Assembly: GCA_009779395.1 (NCBI GenBank)
Contig: WREJ01000052.1
Span: forward strand, 1 to 7,487
Source: Coriobacteriia bacterium
GTDB lineage: Bacteria > Actinomycetota > Coriobacteriia > WRKU01 > WQUG01
Direction: 5' to 3'
Length of the DNA: 7,487 nt
Shown here in pieces: positions 1 through 5,627 of the stretch. The notes below the pieces were generated by a model, which saw nothing but the letters and a program-made list of their open reading frames with translations, did no database searches and was not told the DNA's origin. The translations under genes and the position numbers were made by a program. Position 1 is the first letter of the stretch. Each line of letters opens with the position of its first letter.

Positions 1-721
1 ACTCGAGTGCTGCCCCCTCGCCCCGCAAAAGACGCAGAGCATCCTCCATTAAAACAGCAATCTGCTCGCTGTTTTGCAAAGCCGGCAATTTTTCACGTAG
101 CTGGTCGTCCTCCCCCACCTGCGGGTCAATACGCTCGATTTCTGCCAGAGCAATGCGCCCCTCCTCAGACTGCTGCGCGCTGTGCGACAGCATTTCTTGC
201 AGCTGCTGCAGCTGCTGTTGCGCCGTCTGCCACTGCTGACGCGCGTCAGTATATGCCACGTGCAGGGGACGGATCTGCGCCTGTGCCCAACGGTCCAGAT
301 AATCAAGGTGCCGCGCAGGCGAGAGCAGCGCCTGGTGGTCGTGCTGACCATGCAGGTCAATCAGTCGTCCCACCTGTTTTTGCAACGCCGAGACGGTGGA
401 GAGTTCTCCATTAATGACAACACGGGTGCGACCACTGGTGTTCATCGTGCGCGAAATGACCAGCTCGGTAGCTGTATCCTCGCAAAAATCGTCTGCATCA
501 GCAGGAGGGGCTGCATCAAAGATTGCTTCAACCTTGGCACTGCTTGCACCGGGCGCGATACTGCCGCTGTCGCTGCGACCACCCATGATTAGCTCGAGTG
601 CTGACAGCAGCACCGTTTTACCAGCACCGGTCTCGCCACTTAGTACGGTCAGCCCTGGCTGGAATTCCAGCCAGACATCGTCAATCAGGGCAAGATTTTG
701 AATATGGAGGTCTCTTAGCAT
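1..721 (-). CDS. recN: DNA repair protein RecN, N-terminal part (runs off window edge)
   Basis: Partial gene: 240 codons from the ATG at 721-719 to base 2, open throughout, out of the roughly 550 expected. RecN is an SMC-like ATPase acting early in double-strand break repair. LRDLHIQNLALIDDVWLEF (2-20) is the typical N-terminus. Walker A is GETGAGKT (29-36). GRTRVVINGELSTVSALQ (97-114) and the Q-loop region IDLHGQHDHQALL (121-133) follow. From about 151 the Gln-rich helical segment (QQLQQLQEM near 170-177) begins the coiled-coil arm, followed by EIERIDPQVGEDDQL (194-208), where RecN proteins carry a similar acidic motif. Walker B and the C-terminal ATPase half lie outside. There is no evident Shine-Dalgarno; the start is 6 bases after the nadK stop, so re-initiation by coupling is likely. 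Confidence 0.94.
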   Translation of the reverse strand, partial: MLRDLHIQNLALIDDVWLEFQPGLTVLSGETGAGKTVLLSALELIMGGRSDSGSIAPGASSAKVEAIFDAAPPADADDFCEDTATELVISRTMNTSGRTRVVINGELSTVSALQKQVGRLIDLHGQHDHQALLSPARHLDYLDRWAQAQIRPLHVAYTDARQQWQTAQQQLQQLQEMLSHSAQQSEEGRIALAEIERIDPQVGEDDQLREKLPALQNSEQIAVLMEDALRLLRGEGAALE

Positions 722-727
722 GTCGTA

Positions 728-1555
728 CTAGTCATTGCTGCCAAAAAACTCGGATGCCAGGGTGTCAAAAAACAGCCGCGAGGAAGTCTTTACCAACGAC
801 ACTGACTGTGTGCTTAAAGCAATGTCGATGTGCGTTAAAGGATGGTCAGACTCCCCATTATTAAGCACTGCTTTACCGTCAATAGCAAGGGTCACGCCAG
901 CATGGCTGGGGTCGGGCAGTTCAATACGCACGACGTCTTTTGGTGCTGTGACAATAGGACGGCTGACTAGACTGTGCGACGCCAGCGGCACCAGGGCAAT
1001 GCCGCGAAAGCTGGGGCTGAGGATGGGACCTCCGGCAGACAGCGCATAGGCGGTAGACCCCGTTGCCGTAGCAGCGATGATGCCGTCTCCCTGTTGCTGA
1101 TAGACCAGGTGACCGTTAATCACCAGGCGCGAAATCACGATGGCTGCCTGTGCGTTGCGGCCCAAAAGTGCCTCGTTAAAGGCGGTAAACTGCCCCAGGC
1201 ACTTCTCTTTTGACCAGGCAGCAACAGCAAGCATGGCACGCTGCTCTATCTCGACACGCCCCTGCAGTGCTGCCTCGACTGCTGCAATCAGTTCGTTTGC
1301 CGGTGCTCCCGACAGAAAGCCAAGGCGACCAAATTTCACACCCAAAATGGGAATGTCATAGCTGCCCAACTGATGGACGGCGTGCAAAATGGTGCCGTCT
1401 CCGCCCAGGGCAACAACCAGATCAGCACTACAGCCCTGCTGGCAGGCTTGCACCTGAACACCATGCTGCGCACACCAGTCGCGCAGGGTTTCGGCAGCAC
1501 GCAGTGCGCGCTCATCATAGTCATTTACCACTAGGGCAATGCTTTGGTCTGCCAT
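728..1555 (-). CDS. nadK: NAD kinase (NadK/PpnK)
   Basis: A 275-residue cytoplasmic enzyme that phosphorylates NAD to NADP. The family signature LVVALGGDGTILHAVH (47-61) holds the GGDGT nucleotide site (51-55), preceded by the usual N-terminal alpha/beta segment. GVKFGRLGFLS (72-82) follows; many relatives have Asn where this has K74, but the position varies in the family. AFNEALLGR (125-133) is the conserved NE motif. GDGIIAATATGSTAYALSAGGPIL (156-179) is the glycine-rich substrate region, with Ala where relatives usually have Pro (TPTGSTAY). PLASHSLVSRPIV and AIDGKAV complete the pattern. Length is normal. It overlaps tlyA by one base, and its TAG stop is 6 bases before recN, matching the tlyA-nadK-recN order of actinobacteria. 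Confidence 0.96.
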   Translation of the reverse strand: MADQSIALVVNDYDERALRAAETLRDWCAQHGVQVQACQQGCSADLVVALGGDGTILHAVHQLGSYDIPILGVKFGRLGFLSGAPANELIAAVEAALQGRVEIEQRAMLAVAAWSKEKCLGQFTAFNEALLGRNAQAAIVISRLVINGHLVYQQQGDGIIAATATGSTAYALSAGGPILSPSFRGIALVPLASHSLVSRPIVTAPKDVVRIELPDPSHAGVTLAIDGKAVLNNGESDHPLTHIDIALSTQSVSLVKTSSRLFFDTLASEFFGSND

Positions 1556-2259
1556 TATGTGCCCTCCTCTGCCGGTGTCTGTGTTAAAGCGGCATGTGCA
1601 TGCGCAACGACTGCCGCGATGTCGGCTTCCATAGTGTTGGTGATGTCAGCGCATTGTGCCGAGTCGAGACCATCGTCTGCGGCACGGCGCGCCCACAGCC
1701 AGTATTCGATGTTTCCCTTCGAGCCTTTGATGGCAGAGTAGGTCCATTGACGGGGCAGCAATCCCTGCTTTACAAAGGTCTCGCCCAGACGCTGCAAAAT
1801 TCTTTGGTGTTTTTGCGGGTCACGAATAACACCACCGGGATCAACCTCTGAGCGCAGCGACTCGAACTGTGGTTTTACCAGCAACAGCAGGTCACCCTTT
1901 TCTCCAATCGAGCATTTTAGCTGTTCTGTGAGGGTGCGCAGCGCAATAAAAGATAAGTCAGCAACAACCACATCAAAGGGCGCACCTAAAGACGCGAGGT
2001 CAACATTTTTAATGTTGGACCGCTCGACGACCTGTACCCGCGCATCCTGACGCAGCTTCCAGGCAAACTGCCCGTAGGCAACATCGAGGGCAGTAACCTG
2101 TGCTGCCCCTGCCTGCAGCAGACAATCAGTAAAGCCACCGGTCGATGCCCCAATGTCAAGGGCACGCAAGCCACGTGGACAGTAGGCAAAGTCGTTTAGT
2201 GCAGCGCGCAGTTTTTCGCCGCCGCGTGAAACATAGGCTCCTGTGTAGCGCTTTGCCAT
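1555..2259 (-). CDS. tlyA: TlyA-type 16S/23S rRNA 2'-O-methyltransferase lacking the S4 domain
   Basis: A 234-residue FtsJ-like SAM-dependent methyltransferase of the TlyA/hemolysin A family, which in Mycobacterium 2'-O-methylates a cytidine in 16S and one in 23S rRNA. Seen in order are AYVSRGGEKL (8-17), the SAM motif LDIGASTGGFTDCLL (34-48), ALDVAYGQFAWKLR (57-70), VVADLSFIAL (98-107), LLVKPQFE (126-133) and GSKGNIEYWLW (179-189). The proposed catalytic K-D-K-E set is present as K16, D101, K129 and E185, offset by a constant 53 from Mycobacterium tuberculosis numbering as I recall it. Family proteins are about 250-280 residues and begin with an S4 RNA-binding domain; that domain is absent. 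Reading upstream in frame from the ATG gives CTG and then TGA, so no longer in-frame start is possible. The stop TAA shares one base with the nadK ATG. Whether it still modifies rRNA is uncertain. Confidence 0.9.
   Translation of the reverse strand: MAKRYTGAYVSRGGEKLRAALNDFAYCPRGLRALDIGASTGGFTDCLLQAGAAQVTALDVAYGQFAWKLRQDARVQVVERSNIKNVDLASLGAPFDVVVADLSFIALRTLTEQLKCSIGEKGDLLLLVKPQFESLRSEVDPGGVIRDPQKHQRILQRLGETFVKQGLLPRQWTYSAIKGSKGNIEYWLWARRAADDGLDSAQCADITNTMEADIAAVVAHAHAALTQTPAEEGT
1563..1568 (-). promoter_or_regulatory. Strong ribosome binding site of nadK, inside tlyA
   Basis: AGGAGG on the minus strand within AGAGGAGGG (1570-1562), 7 bases before the nadK ATG. It is the best Shine-Dalgarno in the window and fixes the nadK start at 1555. 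Confidence 0.8.
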
Positions 2260-4352
2260 CAGTCAAGCGACTTTCCCGCAGACAGGGGATTTGTAAAGGG
2301 TGGCGCAGATTTTGCCTGTAGCTTTTCTGCAAAGTTCGCCGCTGGGTCAGCAGGCGTGGGCTCAGCTGTGGCAGTTTCAGTACTGGTCGCCCTCTCTTCC
2401 TTGGCGCGTTGTTCTGTTGTTGCTGCCTCTTGCTGCAAGCGTGTTTGCACTTTTTCAGCAATGCTGCTCGCGTCCAATCCCAGTTCAGCAAAGAGTTGAC
2501 TGACTGTACCCTGCGCAGAAAAGGCATCGGGCGTGCCAATCTGCAGCAGCGGTGTTGTGATTCCTGCCGCCGCTAATGCTTCCATCACACCCGAGCCAAA
2601 GCCGCCGCAGACGGTATTTTCTTCGAGGGTGACAATCAGGCGGTGGGTGCTGGCAACACTGATCACATAGTCCTCGTCCAGCGGTTTGACCCAGCGCATG
2701 TTGGCAAGGCTTGCACCAATGCCTTCTGCTGCCAAAAGATCGCAGGCCTCTTGTGCGACTGCTACCATGCGTCCAACAGCAAGCAGTGCCACGTCTTTGT
2801 CTGCCGCACGTTTCAGTTCAACTGCCTGTGCGTAGGGCCACTGGCTGGGCTGCTGGGGCACGGTCAGCCCCTCGCCGCTGCCGCGCGGATAACGCAGTGC
2901 GACAGGTCCGTCCAGTCGCAGCGCGGTATGCAGAGCATCAACGAGCTCGATTTCGTTAGCGGGTACTAAAATCTGCATGCCTGGAATGCTACGCAGATAG
3001 CTCAGGTCATGTACACCGTGGTGTGTTGGTCCGTCTTCTCCTACTAAACCGCCCCGGTCAATCGCAAAAACAACGTGGGTGTCCTGCAGGGCAACGTTGC
3101 CAATAATCTGATCGTAGGCACGCTGCAAAAAGGACGAATAAATGGCAACGACTGGCAGTTTGCCACCCAGCGCAAGACCTGACGCTAGACCAACGGCATG
3201 CCCTTCGGCGATGCCAACGTCGATAAAACGCTCTGGCTGGTCAGCAAAGTGCTCGGAAAAAATGTCGAGGCCTGTACCCTGCGGCATAGCAGCAGTAATA
3301 GCAACAATGTCGGGGTTCTCTTCTGCCTCGCGCACCAGGGCTTCGCCAAAGACCTGCGTATAGCTGGGGGCAGCATCACCGTTGACCTTTACCTTGCCCG
3401 TTTCGACATCAAAGGCAGCAATACCATGAAACAGCATTGGATTAGTTTCGGCAGGTGCGTAACCGCGCCCCTTTTGCGTCACGGCATGAATGATGACAGG
3501 TTCAGGAATCTGCTTTGCCATGCGCACGGCAGTTTCGACCTGCTCGATGTCGTGACCATTAATGGGACCGACATACAGTATGCCCAGCTCTTCAAAAATG
3601 ATGCCCGGCACAACCAGATGCTTAAAGGAATCACGCACGCGAATACCCACATCCAGCAGTTGCTTGCCCGGCTTGCCGCGCCGCTCTAGCTGCTTTTGCA
3701 CAAACTCGCGCTTGCCCCAGTACCGCCTGTCCAGACGAATACGCCCCAGATAACTGGTCAGCGCACCTACGTTGGGCGAAATCGACATCTCGTTGTCATT
3801 GAGCAAAATCGTCATATTGGCACCGGTATGCCCAATGTGATTGAGCGCCTCCCATGCCATACCACCTGTCAGCGAACCGTCCCCAATCATTGCCACCATA
3901 TGAGAGCTTTTGGGGAGTTCGGCTGCAGATTGCTCGCTGGTTCCATTAGCAGCAGCTGATTGCTGGGCAAGCACATAACCCAATGCCACCGACAGCGAAT
4001 CTGACGCGTGACCCGTCCCGTAGAGGTCAAACTCCGACTCAGAAATTTTAGGAAAACCCGACAGACCGCCGTAGGTACGCAGGGTGTGAAAGTCTTTGTG
4101 CCGTCCCGTCAGCAGCTTATGAACATAGCTTTGGTGACCGACGTCAAAAATCATCAGGTCAGGTGGTGTGTTCAGCGCACGATAGGCACCTACCGTCAGC
4201 TCGACTACTCCTAGGTTTGGTGCCAGATGGCCACCTGTTTTCGACACCGTCTGAATCAGCTCTGTCCGCAGTTCTGCGCACAGCTGGCTGAGCTCTGCCT
4301 GGCTCAGGTCTTTGAGGTCGTTGGGACCGCGTATATCAGACAGTAGGCTCAC
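2259..4352 (-). CDS. dxs: 1-deoxy-D-xylulose-5-phosphate synthase (DXS) with C-terminal extension
   Basis: A 697-residue thiamine-diphosphate enzyme that condenses pyruvate and glyceraldehyde 3-phosphate, the entry step of the MEP pathway to isoprenoids. Visible are GGHLAPNLG (H42), FDVGHQSYVHKLLTGR (H73), the cofactor motif GDGSLTGGMAWEALNHIG (157-174) through NDN (185-187), the catalytic glutamate E383 in DVGIAEGHAVG, and DRGGLVGEDGPTHHG (R433, D440, H444). The start is GTG at 4352, overlapping the xseB stop; SDIRGPNDLKDLSQAEL right after it is the normal family N-terminus. DXS is usually 620-640 residues. The excess is a low-complexity insertion around 131-149, just before GDG, and an Ala/Thr/Glu/Pro-rich tail from about 641 to the end. 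The TGA stop shares one base with the tlyA ATG (TGATG). The core looks active; the tail's role is unknown. Confidence 0.97.
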   Translation of the reverse strand: MSLLSDIRGPNDLKDLSQAELSQLCAELRTELIQTVSKTGGHLAPNLGVVELTVGAYRALNTPPDLMIFDVGHQSYVHKLLTGRHKDFHTLRTYGGLSGFPKISESEFDLYGTGHASDSLSVALGYVLAQQSAAANGTSEQSAAELPKSSHMVAMIGDGSLTGGMAWEALNHIGHTGANMTILLNDNEMSISPNVGALTSYLGRIRLDRRYWGKREFVQKQLERRGKPGKQLLDVGIRVRDSFKHLVVPGIIFEELGILYVGPINGHDIEQVETAVRMAKQIPEPVIIHAVTQKGRGYAPAETNPMLFHGIAAFDVETGKVKVNGDAAPSYTQVFGEALVREAEENPDIVAITAAMPQGTGLDIFSEHFADQPERFIDVGIAEGHAVGLASGLALGGKLPVVAIYSSFLQRAYDQIIGNVALQDTHVVFAIDRGGLVGEDGPTHHGVHDLSYLRSIPGMQILVPANEIELVDALHTALRLDGPVALRYPRGSGEGLTVPQQPSQWPYAQAVELKRAADKDVALLAVGRMVAVAQEACDLLAAEGIGASLANMRWVKPLDEDYVISVASTHRLIVTLEENTVCGGFGSGVMEALAAAGITTPLLQIGTPDAFSAQGTVSQLFAELGLDASSIAEKVQTRLQQEAATTEQRAKEERATSTETATAEPTPADPAANFAEKLQAKSAPPFTNPLSAGKSLD

Positions 4353-4660
4353 TGCGCGCTGTCGGCTTCCTTGGTGTCGCTGTCGCTGCCTGCTGCTTCT
4401 TTGCTGTCTATTGCGCTGTCTGCGTCTGTGGTCGCCTCTTCCCCAGCCTCTGTGGCTGTGTCGTCAGCGTCAGCAGCAACGCTTGCATCAGTAAGCTCAT
4501 CCCAGGCGGCTTGGTCGATTAGTTCTGTGCAGCGATTTGCCAGCACAACACCCTCTTCAAGCAGGTCAAGGCTCTTTTCCAGCGAAACGTCTTTTTTGCG
4601 CACTTGCACCACAATGTCATCCAGCTGCTCTTTTGCTTCTTTGTAGGTGTCAGTAGTCAT
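4349..4660 (-). CDS. xseB: Exodeoxyribonuclease VII small subunit (XseB) with acidic C-terminal tail
   Basis: A 103-residue protein whose first half matches the small subunit of exonuclease VII, which binds the large subunit XseA and supports processive degradation of single-stranded DNA. Residues 5-53 carry the two-helix pattern YKEAKEQLDDIVVQVRKKDVSLEKSLDLLEEGVVLANRC, conserved in order and spacing. The family is usually about 70-85 residues; here residues 54-103 form a tail made almost wholly of D, E, A, S and T with no hydrophobic pattern, so it is probably disordered. The catalytic partner XseA is not adjacent, although xseA usually lies directly before xseB in nusB-linked clusters. The stop TGA overlaps the dxs GTG start by 4 bases (GTGA). 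The core call is solid; the role of the tail is unknown. Confidence 0.87.
   Translation of the reverse strand: MTTDTYKEAKEQLDDIVVQVRKKDVSLEKSLDLLEEGVVLANRCTELIDQAAWDELTDASVAADADDTATEAGEEATTDADSAIDSKEAAGSDSDTKEADSAQ
4366..4372 (-). promoter_or_regulatory. Probable ribosome binding site of dxs, inside xseB
   Basis: AAGGAAG on the minus strand, 13 bases before the GTG start of dxs and inside the xseB tail. The spacing is longer than ideal, so coupling through the 4-base stop/start overlap may matter more. Confidence 0.4.
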
Positions 4661-4666
4661 TGCTTG

Positions 4667-4672
4667 TCCTCT
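4667..4672 (-). promoter_or_regulatory. Ribosome binding site of xseB
   Basis: AGAGGA on the minus strand, 6 bases before the ATG at 4660, within the 49-base nusB-xseB gap. The rest of that gap (4661-4709) shows no convincing promoter. Confidence 0.65.
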
Positions 4673-4709
4673 TTGCTCCCTTGCTAAACTGTTGCCACGC
4701 GCCGACCAA

Positions 4710-5216
4710 TCAGCTGGTCGTTTTCAATTTCGCGATTTTCCCCAGCACGCCATTTACAAACTTTGACGAATCGTCGCCGCCAAACTCTTTTGCCAAAGTT
4801 ACTGCCTCGTTAATGGCAACAGAATCGGGGACCTCGTCGTTGTACAGCACCTCCCAGGCACCAATACGGGCAATAGCACAGTCCACCGGCGGCATACGGT
4901 ACAGTGCCCAGTGCTCAAGCACCGTGTTCAGCTGTTCATCAATCTGCTCTTGATGTGCTTCGATGCCCTGGACAATCTGCAGGCCGTAGCCCTTTGGTTC
5001 TGTAGCAAATAACTCGAAAAACGTGAACTGTTCGCAGTTTTTGCTCTGCTCGCAGCTATGCAGACAGTCCTCAATTTGGTCGGGTGGCAGTATCTGCGAG
5101 GCGTCTTGTAGCATATGCTCAAGGTTGCGCCCCAGCAGTTCTCGCTGGTACAGCAGGCGCAAAGCCCAGTAGCGCGCAAAAGTCCTGCTGTGTTTCTGCG
5201 GAAGTTTGTCTGTCAT
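4710..5216 (-). CDS. nusB: Transcription antitermination factor NusB
   Basis: A 168-residue all-helical RNA-binding protein that pairs with NusE (ribosomal protein S10) on boxA RNA to prevent early termination, chiefly in rRNA operons. Family landmarks are RTFARYWALRLLYQREL (11-27), YGLQIVQGIEAHQEQID (77-93), HWALYRMPPVDCAIARIGAWEVLY (102-125), VPDSVAINEAVTLAKEFG (129-146) and the C-terminal SSKFVNGVLGKI (150-161). Residues about 41-66 include a Cys-rich patch, CLHSCEQSKNC (51-61), that I do not recognise as standard. I chose the ATG at 5216. An in-frame GTG at 5246 would add 10 residues encoded by the inverted repeat, which fits the family poorly. No clear Shine-Dalgarno precedes the ATG. 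The gene is separated from asp23 by 60 bases and from xseB by 49 bases. Confidence 0.95.
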   Translation of the reverse strand: MTDKLPQKHSRTFARYWALRLLYQRELLGRNLEHMLQDASQILPPDQIEDCLHSCEQSKNCEQFTFFELFATEPKGYGLQIVQGIEAHQEQIDEQLNTVLEHWALYRMPPVDCAIARIGAWEVLYNDEVPDSVAINEAVTLAKEFGGDDSSKFVNGVLGKIAKLKTTS

Positions 5217-5218
5217 GT

Positions 5219-5231
5219 CTGTGTGGCACAG
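5219..5231. other. Small hairpin directly before the nusB start codon
   Basis: CTGTG (5219-5223) and CACAG (5227-5231) form a 5-bp stem with a 3-base loop. It lies 3 bases after the large inverted repeat and 2 bases before the nusB ATG on the minus strand. It occupies the place where a Shine-Dalgarno sequence would be, and none is visible there. The stem is short and could be chance; its position is what makes it worth listing. Confidence 0.35.
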
Positions 5232-5234
5232 TCT

Positions 5235-5265
5235 GCCGCCGAGCACCCCTTAGGTGCTCGGCGGC
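5235..5265. terminator. Perfect 13-bp inverted repeat between asp23 and nusB; candidate terminator or attenuator
   Basis: The arms GCCGCCGAGCACC (5235-5247) and GGTGCTCGGCGGC (5253-5265) are exact reverse complements around a 5-base loop. The stem starts 11 bases after the Asp23 stop and ends 18 bases before the nusB ATG. In RNA it would be a very stable GC-rich hairpin. In the direction of transcription (minus strand) it is followed by AGACTGTGCC, with no U-run, so it is not a canonical intrinsic terminator for the operon. On the plus strand it is followed by the mildly T-rich TTAACCTTGCTTTAT. It could be a partial terminator or attenuator, an RNA-processing or stability element, or a barrier to antisense transcription. 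The repeat is seen directly; its role is inferred. Confidence 0.5.
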
Positions 5266-5276
5266 TTAACCTTGCT

Positions 5277-5627
5277 TTATGCCGTGCCCTCAAACTGTAG
5301 AGCCTCGATGTAGACATCAATGTTTGCCGCGCCAATACCTAGTTGCGAATTCAGTGCTTCTAGGACTGCTTTTTGTACTTCTAGGCCCAATTCGGGCAGC
5401 TTTACGCCATAGCGCGCCGTGATGTAGACAGCAATGTCAAGGCTGTCATCTGCCGCCGAGGCTACCTCGACGCCAGGCTGCTTTGCCTTAAAGACAGAGC
5501 TCGCACCAGTAAGCGGTGCTCCGCCCACCTTGCATACGCCGTCTACTTGCTCGCTTGCAATGCACACGATGGTTTCCAGCACGTTTGGTGCTACTGATAA
5601 ACCATCAAATTCCAGCCTATTTGACAT
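5277..5627 (-). CDS. Asp23/Gls24 family envelope stress response protein (YqhY/YloU-like)
   Basis: A 116-residue Asp23/Gls24 (DUF322) family protein. The family pattern is visible as LSVAPNVLETIVCIASEQVDGV (residues 10-31), then a beta-rich segment DSLDIAVYITARYGVKLPEL (61-80), and an amphipathic stretch EVQKAVLEALNSQLGI (83-98) ending in the typical NIDVYIEAL. There is no signal peptide or membrane segment. Family members are tied to cell-envelope homeostasis; in Bacillus the homologue YqhY sits beside accBC and has been linked to acetyl-CoA carboxylase activity, matching the position here. I chose the ATG at 5627 because it has a GGGGGA ribosome binding site and gives the usual family length; an in-frame start at 5681 would lie deeper in accC and add 18 unconserved residues. 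The exact function here is inferred from context. Confidence 0.88.
   Translation of the reverse strand: MSNRLEFDGLSVAPNVLETIVCIASEQVDGVCKVGGAPLTGASSVFKAKQPGVEVASAADDSLDIAVYITARYGVKLPELGLEVQKAVLEALNSQLGIGAANIDVYIEALQFEGTA

Noticed and set aside
199..217. GCTGCAGCTGCTG-type repeat on the plus strand
   Set aside because: It is explained by the Gln/Leu codons of the RecN coiled coil (QQLQQLQ), not an independent repeat element.
7..592. Two overlapping plus-strand open frames (135 and 136 codons) opposite recN
   Set aside because: The minus strand encodes clear RecN motifs throughout, and the plus-strand translations are Arg/Pro/Ala-rich and unrecognisable.
1017..1340. Changed residues in NadK motifs (K74 in GVKFGRLGF; Ala for Pro in TATGSTAY)
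   Set aside because: Both positions vary among known NAD kinases, and the GGDGT and NE motifs are intact, so loss of function is not indicated.
2156..2539. A 127-codon open frame on the minus strand across the dxs-tlyA junction, very basic (Arg/Lys/Gln-rich)
   Set aside because: I examined it as a possible home of the missing S4 domain. It shows none of the S4 pattern and lies wholly within dxs and tlyA in a third frame; its basic character follows from the codons of the Ala/Glu/Thr/Gln-rich DXS tail.
3198..3689. Long plus-strand open frame (163 codons) opposite dxs
   Set aside because: It lies entirely antisense to an intact, well-conserved dxs, with no recognisable domain or credible ribosome binding site.
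4703..4720. 6-bp inverted repeat (CGACCA / TGGTCG) around the nusB stop codon
   Set aside because: The stem is short with a 6-base loop, overlaps coding sequence and has no T-run; it is too weak to call a terminator.
5217..5246. Alternative GTG start for nusB at 5246, adding 10 residues
   Set aside because: The added codons come from the right half of the inverted repeat, the residues do not resemble a NusB N-terminus, and no ribosome binding site has proper spacing.
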